From Halovibrio salipaludis (GTDB lineage Bacteria; Pseudomonadota; Gammaproteobacteria; Pseudomonadales; Oleiphilaceae): a stretch of DNA of 64,000 nt. Location of the stretch: the NCBI RefSeq assembly GCF_002286965.1, contig NZ_NSKD01000006.1:1-64000 (forward strand), in the 5' to 3' direction. The position numbers and the translations under genes are program-made. Positions within the stretch are counted from its first letter, which is position 1. Every line of letters starts with the position of its first letter. Positions 30,595-40,921 of this stretch are shown here, in pieces. The notes below the pieces were generated by a model. It had not been told where the DNA came from and did no database searches. It saw nothing but the letters and a program-made list of their open reading frames with translations.

Positions 30595-30629
30595 CAGACA
30601 GACCCCGCCTCGGCGGGGTCTGTCTGTTT
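30595..30629 (+). terminator. Strong intrinsic terminator of rpsT
   Basis: A perfect 14-bp stem CAGACAGACCCCGC (30595-30608) with a 4-base loop CTCG and its complement (30613-30626), then TTTC. It begins 23 bases after the rpsT stop. It may also block antisense readthrough from proB, which converges on it. Confidence 0.9.
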
Positions 30630-30648
30630 CAGGGGGTGGGAAGCCGGT

Positions 30649-31776
30649 TTACACCAGAACCATGTTATCCCGGTGTATCAGCTCCTCCTCCTGAAGGTAA
30701 CCCAGCCGCTCGGCAATCTGCTCACTGGGGCAACCCACCAGTTGACGGGCTTCAGCCGCATCATAGCTGACCAGCCCACGCGCGACCTCCCGGCCCTGTT
30801 CATCTACACAGGAAACCATTTCGCCACGCCGGAATGCACCCTCTACCCGACGCACACCGACCGGTAGAAGACTGCGCCCGCCTTCAGTGAGCACCCGCAC
30901 AGCCCCTGCGTCCAGAACCAGCCGCCCACGCGTGCGCAGATGCCCCGCCATCCACTGCTTACGGGCATCCAGCCGCTCCTGGTCTGGAACCAGAAGGGTG
31001 CCTACCGGCTCACCGGCCCGGGCCCGGGTCAGGACCGCCTCCATGCGCCCGCCCGCGATCAGCGTGAAGGCTCCGGAACGGGCCGCCAGACGGGCTGCCC
31101 GAACCTTGGTCGCCATACCCCCGCTACCGAGCGCACCCCGCCCGCCGCCGGCAACCATGGCATCCAGGCGCTCATCGCTGGCATGCGCCTCCGGAATCAG
31201 CGCGGCGTCAGGATTGCCGCGTGGATCGCTGTCATAGAGACCCTCCTGATCCGTCAGAAGAATCAACCCATCCGCTTCCACCAGATTGGCAACCAGCGCG
31301 CCCAGGGTGTCGTTGTCACCAAAACGGAACTCGTCGGTGACAACGGTGTCATTCTCATTCACAACGGGCACAACGCCCATGGGCAGCAGCGTTCTGAGCG
31401 TACTGCGCGCGTTCAGGTAACGCTTGCGGTCGGAAAGATCATCATGGGTAAGAAGAATCTGGGCGGTATGGCTGCCGTAGCGCTGGAACTGGGCTTCCCA
31501 GGCCTGCACCAGACCCATCTGCCCCACTGCCGCGGCCGCCTGCAGTTCATGCACATGTTCGGGCCGCTGCAGCCACCCAAGGCGGCTCATGCCCTCGGCC
31601 ACGGAACCGGACGAGACCAGCACGATTTCCACGCCAGCGCGCTTCCAGACCATGAGCTGGTCCACCCACTGGGTCAGAATGCTCTGGGAAAGACCGCGAC
31701 CATCGTCGGTCAGCAGCGCGCTGCCGATTTTCACCACCAGCCGCCGGGCCTCAACAATACGCTGGCGCTCAGTCAT
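30649..31776 (-). CDS. proB: Glutamate 5-kinase
   Basis: First step of proline synthesis: phosphorylates glutamate. The 375 residues include an amino acid kinase domain ([16 protein letters not shown] at the N-terminus, [20 protein letters not shown] near 220) and a C-terminal PUA domain ([23 protein letters not shown]), as in E. coli ProB. It follows obgE by 11 bases, the common obgE-proB pair. In a halophile proline may also serve as an osmolyte; that is inference. Confidence 0.96.
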   Translation of the reverse strand: MTERQRIVEARRLVVKIGSALLTDDGRGLSQSILTQWVDQLMVWKRAGVEIVLVSSGSVAEGMSRLGWLQRPEHVHELQAAAAVGQMGLVQAWEAQFQRYGSHTAQILLTHDDLSDRKRYLNARSTLRTLLPMGVVPVVNENDTVVTDEFRFGDNDTLGALVANLVEADGLILLTDQEGLYDSDPRGNPDAALIPEAHASDERLDAMVAGGGRGALGSGGMATKVRAARLAARSGAFTLIAGGRMEAVLTRARAGEPVGTLLVPDQERLDARKQWMAGHLRTRGRLVLDAGAVRVLTEGGRSLLPVGVRRVEGAFRRGEMVSCVDEQGREVARGLVSYDAAEARQLVGCPSEQIAERLGYLQEEELIHRDNMVLV

Positions 31777-31787
31777 GGCGCGCAGCC

Positions 31788-33052
<1,265 letters not shown>

Positions 33053-33074
33053 GTTCAGCGTCCGGAAGCGCGGT

Positions 33075-33335
33075 TCAGCCCGCGGATTCGACGCTCACAT
33101 ACTTACGGTTGCGGGGCCCCTTCACATCGAACCGCACCACGCCCTCGTCCAGGGCAAACAGGGTGAAGTCCTTGCCAATGGCCACGCCCTGGCCGGCATG
33201 GAAGCTGGAGCCGCGCTGGCGAACAATGATGCTGCCGGGCTTGACTGCCTGGCCACCGAACGCCTTCACACCCAGTCGTTTCGACTCGGAATCGCGTCCG
33301 TTTTTGGTACTGCCTGCTGCCTTTTTGTGAGCCAT
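33075..33335 (-). CDS. rpmA: 50S ribosomal protein L27
   Basis: An 86-residue L27, whose N-terminus reaches the peptidyl transferase centre. It begins [20 protein letters not shown], without the extra cleavable N-terminal segment found in Firmicutes. It follows rplU by 9 bases. Confidence 0.97.
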   Translation of the reverse strand: MAHKKAAGSTKNGRDSESKRLGVKAFGGQAVKPGSIIVRQRGSSFHAGQGVAIGKDFTLFALDEGVVRFDVKGPRNRKYVSVESAG

Positions 33336-33344
33336 GCTGCCCCC

Positions 33345-33656
33345 TTAAGCCTTGATACCGGTAATCTTGACTTCAGTGTACCACTGCCGGTGCCCCATCT
33401 GCTTCATGGAGTGCTTCCGGCGGCGGAACTTGATGATCTGGATCTTGTCGTGACGACCGTGGCTGACCACTTCGCCGGTCACTTTCGCGCCTTCCAGGTC
33501 CGGGGTGCCGATCTTCACATCGTCCCCTTCGCCCGCCAGCAGAACACGGTCGAATTCAACCGTACCGCCGGTCTCGGTCTCGATCTTCTCGAGCTTGATC
33601 TTTTCGCCTTCGCGAACGCGGTGCTGCTTACCACCGCTGACAAACACTGCGTACAT
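33345..33656 (-). CDS. rplU: 50S ribosomal protein L21
   Basis: A 103-residue L21. [20 protein letters not shown] is the standard N-terminus, and the basic [19 protein letters not shown] segment is typical of the family. The ATG at 33656 is chosen; the frame extends 8 residues further with an Arg run that homologues lack. First gene of rplU-rpmA-obgE-proB. Confidence 0.97.
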   Translation of the reverse strand: MYAVFVSGGKQHRVREGEKIKLEKIETETGGTVEFDRVLLAGEGDDVKIGTPDLEGAKVTGEVVSHGRHDKIQIIKFRRRKHSMKQMGHRQWYTEVKITGIKA

Positions 33657-33769
33657 GCGCCTTCTCCGTCGATGACCCATCCCTGCTCTTTGACCTGGTT
33701 CTAAGGGAAGCGCTCTGGCGACCCTATAGCAGGGAGCGGCAGGTATTGGGATGAGTTACAGGGCTGCGG

Positions 33770-33798
33770 ATTATAGAGAAATCCGCCCCCGGAGACAA
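33770..33798 (-). promoter_or_regulatory. Predicted promoter of rplU-rpmA
   Basis: On the minus strand TTGTCT (33793-33798), a 17-base spacer and a perfect TATAAT (33770-33775). It gives a 5' leader of about 105 bases to rplU, room for autogenous control, though no known leader fold was recognised. Confidence 0.72.
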
Positions 33799-33876
33799 GC
33801 ACAACAACCCTCGTGGTGATCATCCGGGTGCGTTATGCTCCGGTCAGGCAGCAGGCAGAATCAGGGAGACCGGAAC

Positions 33877-35451
33877 ATGAACGGAAACCGTCATGACACC
33901 AACCCCGCTACGGGGCCGAACAAACGCGTGATCGCGGCCCTTGCCGGGATCGTTCTGGGCGGCACTGGCCTCTACCTGGTGGGCCAGTCCCACCCGGGCG
34001 ACGCGGAGCACTTCGGGATCTGGTCCCTGGTACCGCCCGCCCTCGCGATTGTGCTCGCCTTCTGGCTGCGCGAAGTCATCAGCGCCCTGGCCATCGGCAT
34101 CATCGCCGGCGGACTCATTGCCGGGCAGGTGAACGTCATCGACGCCTTCCTGATCCCGTCCATCGGTACGGAAAGCTACGCCCTCATCCTGCTGGTCTAC
34201 CTGTGGGCGCTGGGCGGGCTCATCGGCATATGGACCCGGACCGGTGGCGCCGCCCGTTTCGCCAGCTGGGCCGGGGAACGGATGGTCCGCGGCCCTGTCA
34301 GTGCCCGCCTGTTCACATGGATCATGGGGCTCATCTTCCACCAGGGCGGCACCATCTCAACCGTGCTGACCGGCACCACGGCGCGACCGCTTGCGGATAA
34401 ACACCGCGTCTCCCACGAAGAGCTGTCCTACATCACGGACTCAACGGCCTCACCCGCGGCCACCCTGATCCCATTCAACGTCTGGCCCATCTATGTGGGT
34501 GGCCTTCTGGCCGGCACCATCCCGCTCTTCGAAAGCAGCGAGGACGGCATCCAGTTCTTCTTCCAGGCCCTGCCTTACAACTTCTACGCCATCGCCGCCC
34601 TGCTCATCACTCTGCTCTTCGCACTGGACCGGCTGCCCTTTTCACCCGGCAGGCGGATGCGCGAAGCCATGAGCCGGGCCCGGGATACCGGCAAGCTCGA
34701 TCGTGACGGCGCCCGCCCACTGACCTCCAGGGAGCTGACCGAAAACCACGTGCCGGAAGGCTACCGTACCGGGCTGATCGACTTCCTGGCACCAATCGGG
34801 ATCCTGCTGGGCGTTGCCATCATTCCCTACTTCGTGACCTACTTCCTGCTCGGCTGGACCGGGGGCGAGCAGGACCCGCTTCTGCTGGTGGCCGAAGCGT
34901 TCATCCTCGCCGTGATCACCGCCATTGTGATCGCCCTGGTCAAGGGCATGCCCTTTGATGAGGTCATGGGCGGGTTCGTGGATGGCTGCAAGGGCGTCAC
35001 CATTGGCGCCATCATCCTGGGGCTGGCCGTATCCCTCAAGGACGTCACCGATGCTGTTGGCACCGCCGACTTCCTGGTCTCCACCGTTGGCGACAGCATA
35101 CCCGCCGCACTCATGCCCGCGCTGCTGTTCGGCCTCTGCCTGGTGATCGCCTTCGCGACCGGCACTTCCTGGGGCACCTACGCGGTCATGATCCCCATTG
35201 CCATGCCCCTGGCCTGGCACATTGCGCCGGACCCATTCTTCGTCACACTCTGCTTCAGCGCCGTGATCGGGGGTGCCGTCTTCGGGGACCAGTGCTCACC
35301 CATATCGGACACCACCGTGCTCTCCTCGCTGGCCACCGGCGCGGACCTGATGGACCATGTGCGCACCCAGATCCCGCTGACCGTCCTTGCCGGCGGCATT
35401 GCCGTAGCGGGCTACACCCTGCTGGCGCTGGTGACAGGGGCGGGGAGCTGA
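33877..35451 (+). CDS. NhaC-family Na+/H+ antiporter
   Basis: Polytopic inner-membrane protein of 524 residues (ATG 33877, GGGAGA upstream) with about 12 helices. It is recognised as the NhaC/YuiF-type antiporter family from HQGGTISTVLTGTTARPLADKH, ITDSTASPAATLIPFNVWPIYVGG and GAVFGDQCSPISDTTVLSS, the last typical of the family's C-terminal half. It would exchange Na+ for H+, fitting a saline or alkaline habitat. It sits alone between rplU and ispB, which are usually divergent neighbours in related genomes, so it is likely an insertion in this lineage. Ion specificity is not shown. Confidence 0.88.
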   Translation: MNGNRHDTNPATGPNKRVIAALAGIVLGGTGLYLVGQSHPGDAEHFGIWSLVPPALAIVLAFWLREVISALAIGIIAGGLIAGQVNVIDAFLIPSIGTESYALILLVYLWALGGLIGIWTRTGGAARFASWAGERMVRGPVSARLFTWIMGLIFHQGGTISTVLTGTTARPLADKHRVSHEELSYITDSTASPAATLIPFNVWPIYVGGLLAGTIPLFESSEDGIQFFFQALPYNFYAIAALLITLLFALDRLPFSPGRRMREAMSRARDTGKLDRDGARPLTSRELTENHVPEGYRTGLIDFLAPIGILLGVAIIPYFVTYFLLGWTGGEQDPLLLVAEAFILAVITAIVIALVKGMPFDEVMGGFVDGCKGVTIGAIILGLAVSLKDVTDAVGTADFLVSTVGDSIPAALMPALLFGLCLVIAFATGTSWGTYAVMIPIAMPLAWHIAPDPFFVTLCFSAVIGGAVFGDQCSPISDTTVLSSLATGADLMDHVRTQIPLTVLAGGIAVAGYTLLALVTGAGS

Positions 35452-35460
35452 CCGTTCAAG

Positions 35461-35489
35461 TTGACAGCCCCGGGCGCGCCCCATAATGT
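35461..35489 (+). promoter_or_regulatory. Predicted promoter of ispB
   Basis: Consensus TTGACA (35461-35466), a 17-base GC-rich spacer and TAATGT (35484-35489). It starts 10 bases after the antiporter stop codon. Transcription would begin near 35496, which excludes the ATG at 35486 and supports the later ispB start. Confidence 0.6.
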
Positions 35490-35548
35490 ACGGCTCCTGC
35501 ATGTCCCGGCAGCCGCTGGGGCGCCGCCCGACAACTGCCCGAATGCCT

Positions 35549-36517
35549 ATGAGTCTGGATGCGATCTACGCCCCCGTCCGGGATGACTTTGAGCGCGTCA
35601 ACGCGCAGATCCACGATCAGCTGAATTCCCGTGTGCCGCTTGTCGAGCACATCGGACACTACATTGTGGACAGCGGCGGCAAACGCCTGCGCCCCCTGCT
35701 GGTCCTGCTCAGCGCCGGCGCCCTGGGTAACGGCGGGCAGCGCCAGGCGACCCTGGCGGCAGTGATCGAGTTCCTGCATACCGCCACCCTGCTGCACGAT
35801 GACGTGGTCGACACGTCCGAACTGCGCCGGGGTCGGGAAACGGCCAACGCCCGCTGGGGCAATGCCCCCAGCGTCCTGGTCGGCGATTTTCTCTACGCCC
35901 GCGCCTTCCAGATGATGGTGCGCCTGGAGAACATGCGGGTGATGGACCTGCTGTCCGAGGCCACCGGCGTCATCGCCGAAGGCGAGGTGCTGCAGCTGAC
36001 CAATGTCCGCAACCCGGATCTTTCCGAAACGGACTACCGCAACGTCATCCACAGCAAGACCGCCATGCTGTTCCAGGCGGCTTCCCACTCCGCCGCCGTG
36101 CTGGCGCAGGCGGATGGAGCCACGGAAACCGCGCTGCGGGATTACGGCCAGCACTTGGGAATGGCCTTTCAGATCGTGGACGATGTTCTGGATTACGAGG
36201 GCAGCGCCGAAACCATGGGCAAGAATGTGGGTGACGACCTTGCCGAGGGCAAGACCACCCTGCCCCTGATCCACGCCATGGCAAAGGGCACGGCCGAGGA
36301 TGCGGCAACCGTGCGCCAGGCCATTCGCAGCGGCGGCCCGGACCAGCTGGGCCCGGTGCTTGAGGCTGTCCACAACAGCGGCGCCATCGAGTACTGCCGC
36401 TCGCGCGCGGCCGAGGAAGCGGAAAGGGCCCGGCAATGCCTTGAAACCCTGCCCGATTCCCCTCACCGCCAGGCCCTGTACCACCTGGTGGATCTGGCGG
36501 TTCAGCGCTCAGACTGA
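35549..36517 (+). CDS. ispB: Octaprenyl diphosphate synthase
   Basis: Trans-polyprenyl synthase that makes the ubiquinone side chain by chain elongation of FPP with IPP. It has 322 residues from ATG 35549 (ATG 35543 also possible). Both Asp-rich motifs are present: LLHDDVVDTSE with RRGRETAN after it, and FQIVDDVLDYEG. GGKRLRP near residue 45 is the IPP-binding site. The length equals E. coli IspB. Its stop codon overlaps that of yqjG by 9 bases on the opposite strand. Confidence 0.95.
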   Translation: MSLDAIYAPVRDDFERVNAQIHDQLNSRVPLVEHIGHYIVDSGGKRLRPLLVLLSAGALGNGGQRQATLAAVIEFLHTATLLHDDVVDTSELRRGRETANARWGNAPSVLVGDFLYARAFQMMVRLENMRVMDLLSEATGVIAEGEVLQLTNVRNPDLSETDYRNVIHSKTAMLFQAASHSAAVLAQADGATETALRDYGQHLGMAFQIVDDVLDYEGSAETMGKNVGDDLAEGKTTLPLIHAMAKGTAEDAATVRQAIRSGGPDQLGPVLEAVHNSGAIEYCRSRAAEEAERARQCLETLPDSPHRQALYHLVDLAVQRSD

Positions 36518-37525
36518 GGCGCTGGCACAGGCTTCCGGAAAGTCCGGCCCCAGATGCCCCCGCCCATGGGGCCGTTCCAGTTCCAGCTCCGGCCCGGCCG
36601 GCACAATCTGGGTCGGATTGATGGTTCTCTGGCTGCGGTAGTAATGACGCTTGATCTGGTCGATGTTCACCGTCTCTGAAACGCCCGGGATCTGGTACAG
36701 ATCCTGCAGATAGCCCTGCAGGTTCGGGAAGTCACGCAGCTGCTGGCGGTTGCACTTGAAGTGGCTGTAGTAGACCGCGTCAAAACGCACCAGGGTCGTG
36801 AACAGGCGCCAGTCCGCTTCCGTCAGGCGGTTACCCACCAGGTAGCGCTGCCCGGCCAGAACCCCGTCGAGCCAGTCCAGGGCATCAAAGACCTCCGTGA
36901 ACGCCTGCTCGTACTTGTCCTGGGCGGTGGCAAAGCCAGCCCGATAGACGCCATTGTTGACGCTGTTGTACACCCGCTCGTTCACGGCCTCGATCTCCTC
37001 CCGCAGCGACACCGGGTGGAAATCCAGCGCCCGCGCGCCCTGGCCGTCAAAGGCACTGTTGAACATCCGGATCAGGTCAGCGGATTCGTTGCTCACGATC
37101 CGCTGCTGGTGTGTATCCCACAGACACGGAATGGTGACCCGACCGGTATAATCCGGTGTATCCCGGGTGTAGATCTCATGCATGAACCGGGCACCGTTCT
37201 CGTGATCGCGATGGAAAGGCTCATCCGGCCGGAACTCCCAGCCGTTCTCCAGCATGTCCGGGTGTACAATGGACACCGGAATCATGTCCTCCAGCCCCTT
37301 GAGTTTGCGGAAAACCAGCGTGCGGTGGGCCCAGGGGCAGGCCAGCGCCACATAGAGGTGATAGCGCCCTGGCTCGGCGGCAAAGCCGGCCTCGCCCGTG
37401 GGCCCGGCACTGCCATCCGGTGTGACCCAGTTGCGGAACTGGGCGCTTTCGCGCACAAAGGCACCGCCGCTCTTGGCGGTGTCGTACCACTGGTCATGCC
37501 ACTGCCCATTGATCAGCAGCCCCAT
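36509..37525 (-). CDS. yqjG: Glutathionyl-hydroquinone reductase (YqjG/ECM4, Xi-class GST)
   Basis: Reduces glutathionyl-hydroquinones to hydroquinones using a Cys thiol. The 338 residues have the family active-site motif CPWAHRTLVFRK near residue 62 and the C-terminal helical domain with LVGNRLTEADWRLFTTLVRFDAVYYSHFKCN. AAGGAGGT lies just before the ATG. A LysR regulator starts 117 bases upstream on the other strand. The overlap with ispB at the 3' end is only 9 bases. Confidence 0.94.
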   Translation of the reverse strand: MGLLINGQWHDQWYDTAKSGGAFVRESAQFRNWVTPDGSAGPTGEAGFAAEPGRYHLYVALACPWAHRTLVFRKLKGLEDMIPVSIVHPDMLENGWEFRPDEPFHRDHENGARFMHEIYTRDTPDYTGRVTIPCLWDTHQQRIVSNESADLIRMFNSAFDGQGARALDFHPVSLREEIEAVNERVYNSVNNGVYRAGFATAQDKYEQAFTEVFDALDWLDGVLAGQRYLVGNRLTEADWRLFTTLVRFDAVYYSHFKCNRQQLRDFPNLQGYLQDLYQIPGVSETVNIDQIKRHYYRSQRTINPTQIVPAGPELELERPHGRGHLGPDFPEACASASV

Positions 37526-37567
37526 GGGACCTCCTTCTTTCAGAAACGTTCAGGGGAATGAATACGC

Positions 37568-37577
37568 CTGACGTCAG
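37568..37577. promoter_or_regulatory. Palindromic putative operator in the yqjG/LysR divergent spacer
   Basis: CTGACGTCAG, a perfect 10-bp palindrome centrally placed in the 117-base spacer between yqjG and the LysR gene. LysR regulators usually bind such divergent spacers; the assignment is inference. Confidence 0.35.
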
Positions 37578-37642
37578 ATTGCGTTAGACTGGCGCTCACA
37601 ACAAGCAACCAAATCTGGCCAACCCTTTCAGTTTTTCTGACC

Positions 37643-38557
37643 ATGGCATTTCCCATCACCATAGACGCCCTGCGCGTGCTCGACGCCATCGCCCGAAGGG
37701 GCAGTTTTGCCGCTGCCGCCGAGGAGATGCACCGGGTGCCCTCCGCCATCAGCTACACAGTGAACAAGCTGGAGGAGGACCTGGATGTACTGCTGTTTGA
37801 CCGCTCCGGCCACCGGGCAACCCTGACCAATGCCGGCCATTACCTGCTCGAGGAAGGCCGGCAGCTTCTGGAGGCCGCCAACACACTGGCACGCACCACC
37901 CGGCGTGTAGCTGAAGGCTGGGAGGCGAGCGTGGCGATTGCCGTAAATGCATTACTTCCCGTGTCAGCTCTATTCCCGGCCGTCAATGCATTCAACGAGC
38001 TGGGGGTTCCGGTAGAAATTCAGCTGCTCGATGAAGTCTTCAATGGCCCCTGGGATGCCCTGCACACCGGCCGGGCGGACCTCATTGCCGGGGCCACCAG
38101 CGAAATCCAGCCCCAGGGAGATTTCGAACACCGGGATATAGGCCAGATGCCCTTCGTCTATGCCGTCGCCCCTAATCACCCCCTGGCGTTCGAAACGGGC
38201 CCACTTTCCGAAGAGATCCTGAGCGCCTGGCCGGCGATCGTGGCAGCGGACAGCTCCCGCCAGCTGCCGGCCGGTTCCGCGGGCATCTTCGCCCGCCAGC
38301 GCACTCTTACGGTCTCCAGCATGGCCCACAAGATCGAGGCCCAGAAAGCCGGCATGGGCGTAGGCTGGCTGCCCCGCCCGCAGGTGGAAACGGCCCTGGC
38401 GTCCGGGGAACTTGTCGCGCTGGACGTAGCCACCAAGCGGCCGCCAGTGATACTTTGCATGGCCCGCCGACGCGGAGACCAGGGCAAGGCCATCAACTGG
38501 TTCTGGGAGCACCTCTCCCGGCCGGACTACTTCGACCCCTGGCTCGATCCGGCCTGA
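37643..38557 (+). CDS. LysR-family transcriptional regulator (YhaJ-like)
   Basis: A 304-residue LysR regulator. The N-terminal winged helix (residues 8-66) includes LDAIARRGSFAAAAEEMHRVPSAISYTVNKLE in two parts, followed by the effector-binding periplasmic-protein-like domain. It is divergent from yqjG. E. coli YhaJ is encoded close to yqjG and responds to aromatic compounds, so a quinone- or aromatic-responsive role is plausible but inferred. Confidence 0.9.
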   Translation: MAFPITIDALRVLDAIARRGSFAAAAEEMHRVPSAISYTVNKLEEDLDVLLFDRSGHRATLTNAGHYLLEEGRQLLEAANTLARTTRRVAEGWEASVAIAVNALLPVSALFPAVNAFNELGVPVEIQLLDEVFNGPWDALHTGRADLIAGATSEIQPQGDFEHRDIGQMPFVYAVAPNHPLAFETGPLSEEILSAWPAIVAADSSRQLPAGSAGIFARQRTLTVSSMAHKIEAQKAGMGVGWLPRPQVETALASGELVALDVATKRPPVILCMARRRGDQGKAINWFWEHLSRPDYFDPWLDPA

Positions 38558-38597
38558 AACGGACATCATCCATCACGGAGCAGAGCGGATTTCCCTG

Positions 38598-40019
38598 ATG
38601 CATCAGCTGAACGAACTGGACGCGTCCTTTCTCTTTCTCGAATCCGAAACCACCCCAATGCACATTGGGGGCGTCTACATCTTTGATGCCTCGGAACGGG
38701 AGAAGGCCCTGACCTTCGATGACTTCCGGGATTACCTGAACCACCGCCTGCACCTGGCCGGGTTCTTCCGCCAGAAGCTGATGACCCTGCCCTTCAACCT
38801 GGACCGGCCATACTGGATCGACGACCCGGATTTCGACATCAACCAGCACCTGGAATCCGTGGATCTCCAGGGCGGCGGCTATGATGCCCTCATGGACCTG
38901 GCCGGGGAGCGCCTGGCTACCCTTCTGCCACGGACGCGCCCCCTGTGGCAGGTGACCTGGATCGATGGATTCGGCCGGGATACCCTGCTCCCGGTGGATG
39001 GCTTCGCCCTGGTGGTCCGCGTGCATCATGCCGCTGTCGATGCTTTCAGTGGCGAAGAGGTGATGGGCAAGCTCCTGGAATACACCCCCGACACCCCGAC
39101 CAAGACACGACCGCCAGCGTGGCAGCCGGAGCCCGCGCCACGGGCGGAGCAGCTCCTGACCCGGGCCTCGCTGAACCTGCTGCGCAAGCCCTTCCAGTTC
39201 ATGACCCTGACACAGTCCACCATGACAGCGGCCCTGCGCGACCTTCTGGAGCACCCCATTGGCCGGCTCCGCGCCGCCAGGGATGTTCTGGGCGCGCCGC
39301 GCACGCCCTTCAACCGCAACCTGACGGAACGCCGCCGCCTGCACAACACCTCCATTGATCTGGCGCGCCTCAAGACGCTCAAGGCCGCCATCGGGCCGGA
39401 CATCAGTCTCAATGACCTGGTCCTCGGAATCTGTGCGGAAGCCCTGAACCGCTATATGGTTCGCCACGGCATCGACACCCGGGAGAGCCTGGTGGCGCTG
39501 ACGCCGGTATCCGTGCGCTCACGCAGCCTGCGCCAGCCCACGGGCAACCAGATGTCCGCCATGCTGGTGAGTCTGGCCACGGATGAACCCGACCCGGCTC
39601 GCCGGGTGGCCCGTATCCGCGACAACACCCGAACCTCGGAAAACTACCGGGAAGCCATCGCGGCGGACCGGCTGACGGAACGCCTGCCCTCCACGCTGGT
39701 GGCCCTGTCGACCCGGCTCTACAGCGAATTCCATCTGGCCCAGCACTACCAGCCCGCCTTCAACCTGCCGATCACCAATGTCCCAGGTCCCCAGGTGCCC
39801 CTCTACCTGAAGGGCGCCCGACTGGTACACCAGATCAACTCGGCGCCCCTGTTCCATGGTGCCGGCCTGGCCATTCTGGCGCAGAGCTACGCGGGCGCCG
39901 TCCACGTCAATCTCACCACCTGCCCGGACCTGGTACCGGACGGCGAACAGCTCGCCGAGCTGATCGAGACCGCCGTGGAAGCAATTGAAGCCAATGTTAT
40001 GGCCGGAATGGACAAATAA
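38598..40019 (+). CDS. Wax ester synthase / diacylglycerol O-acyltransferase (WS/DGAT)
   Basis: A 473-residue member of the bacterial WS/DGAT family that esterifies acyl-CoA with fatty alcohols or diacylglycerol to make storage wax or triacylglycerol. The active-site motif HHxxxDG occurs as HHAAVDA (His143, His144, Asp148), with Ala replacing the final Gly. Other family landmarks are the N-terminal LDASFLFLES, RPLWQV near 114-119, SLNDLVLGICAEAL and the NVPGP loop. It begins 40 bases after the LysR gene on the same strand. Both catalytic His and the Asp are kept, so activity is likely; the substrate is unknown. Confidence 0.9.
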   Translation: MHQLNELDASFLFLESETTPMHIGGVYIFDASEREKALTFDDFRDYLNHRLHLAGFFRQKLMTLPFNLDRPYWIDDPDFDINQHLESVDLQGGGYDALMDLAGERLATLLPRTRPLWQVTWIDGFGRDTLLPVDGFALVVRVHHAAVDAFSGEEVMGKLLEYTPDTPTKTRPPAWQPEPAPRAEQLLTRASLNLLRKPFQFMTLTQSTMTAALRDLLEHPIGRLRAARDVLGAPRTPFNRNLTERRRLHNTSIDLARLKTLKAAIGPDISLNDLVLGICAEALNRYMVRHGIDTRESLVALTPVSVRSRSLRQPTGNQMSAMLVSLATDEPDPARRVARIRDNTRTSENYREAIAADRLTERLPSTLVALSTRLYSEFHLAQHYQPAFNLPITNVPGPQVPLYLKGARLVHQINSAPLFHGAGLAILAQSYAGAVHVNLTTCPDLVPDGEQLAELIETAVEAIEANVMAGMDK

Positions 40020-40104
40020 ACGGTAGACTTAAGGCAGTCCCGCCAATCACAATCCAGTAACATCATGTAACCGTATCCCGCTGTGGGTGGCGATTCGTGA
40101 CGGA

Positions 40105-40135
40105 TTGTCAAATTGGGTTTAAATCTGTCTATACT
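40105..40135 (+). promoter_or_regulatory. Possible promoter of the DUF6316 gene
   Basis: TTGTCA (40105-40110) and TATACT (40130-40135) with a 19-base spacer, or TCTATA as -10 with a 17-base spacer, in an AT-rich patch just before the gene. Confidence 0.4.
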
Positions 40136-40153
40136 GGCGGAGAGGGGTGATCA

Positions 40154-40429
40154 GTGAGTACCCGGAAAGACGCGGCCGAAAACAACGACAACGACATGGT
40201 ACTGAAGGGGGCAACCATGGAGCCGAAACCGAGGGCGGGTGAAGAGCGCACCCCCATCCCGTTCCGCAGCAGCCGTTTTTTCTGCGTTGGCAACCGCTGG
40301 TACTTCACCACCCGGGAAGGTTTTGACAGCGGCCCCTACGCGACCCGTGAGCGTGCCGAGGTAGGACTGCGCCGGTTCCTGAGCGTTGTGCGGATGCTGC
40401 CGGAACAGCAGTCAGAGACCCGGCACTGA
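40154..40429 (+). CDS. DUF6316 family small protein
   Basis: A 91-residue protein with a GTG start and a strong GAGGGG site upstream. The central segment RFFCVGNRWYFTTREGFDSG with PYATRERAEVGLRRFL has the pattern of the DUF6316 family of small gammaproteobacterial proteins of unknown function. No signal peptide or membrane helix. A start at the internal ATG (residue 15 or 22) is possible. No function can be assigned. Confidence 0.75.
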   Translation: MSTRKDAAENNDNDMVLKGATMEPKPRAGEERTPIPFRSSRFFCVGNRWYFTTREGFDSGPYATRERAEVGLRRFLSVVRMLPEQQSETRH

Positions 40430-40438
40430 AGCAGCGCT

Positions 40439-40921
40439 TCAGAATCCCCACTGGAGCAGCGCCATCAACACCAGGGCATAGGCGCCGGCCACTACGTCGT
40501 CGACCATGATGCCGAGCCCACCTGGGGCACGACGGTCCAGCCAGCCGATGGGCCAGGGTTTGATGATGTCGAAGAAGCGGAAGGTCACAAACGCGAACAG
40601 CAGCCAGACCAGCGCGGTCGGCTGCAGTGCCAGCGCCAGCCAGATGCCCACGAACTCGTCCCAGACAATGGCTGGATGGTCATGCACGCCCAGCGCTTTC
40701 GCCGTACGCTCGCACAGGTAGATCCCGGCCACGAAGGTCAGCACCAGAACGCCCACGTAGACCGGCCAGGGCATCCAGACGATCAGCGAATAGAGCAGCA
40801 GACCCGCCAGGGTTCCCCAGGTTCCCGGTGCCTTCCGGATGCATCCGGAACCCAGCCCCAGCGACAGGCAGTGGCCGGGATCCCGCAGCAGTGCGCGCGG
40901 ATTAACCGCAGTGTCAGTCAT
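40439..40921 (-). CDS. pgpA: Phosphatidylglycerophosphatase A
   Basis: Membrane phosphatase that dephosphorylates phosphatidylglycerol phosphate to phosphatidylglycerol. 160 residues from ATG 40921. GSGCIRKAPGTWGTLAG near the N-terminus, IVWDEFVGIWLA and FRFFDIIKPWPIGWLDRR are family motifs. The gene overlaps the thiL stop by 8 bases; nusB-thiL-pgpA is a conserved order. Confidence 0.95.
   Translation of the reverse strand: MTDTAVNPRALLRDPGHCLSLGLGSGCIRKAPGTWGTLAGLLLYSLIVWMPWPVYVGVLVLTFVAGIYLCERTAKALGVHDHPAIVWDEFVGIWLALALQPTALVWLLFAFVTFRFFDIIKPWPIGWLDRRAPGGLGIMVDDVVAGAYALVLMALLQWGF

Noticed and set aside
35486-35548. Longer N-terminus for IspB starting at the ATG at 35486
   Set aside because: It overlaps the predicted -10 element, lies upstream of the likely transcription start, and homologues begin near MSLDAIYAPV.
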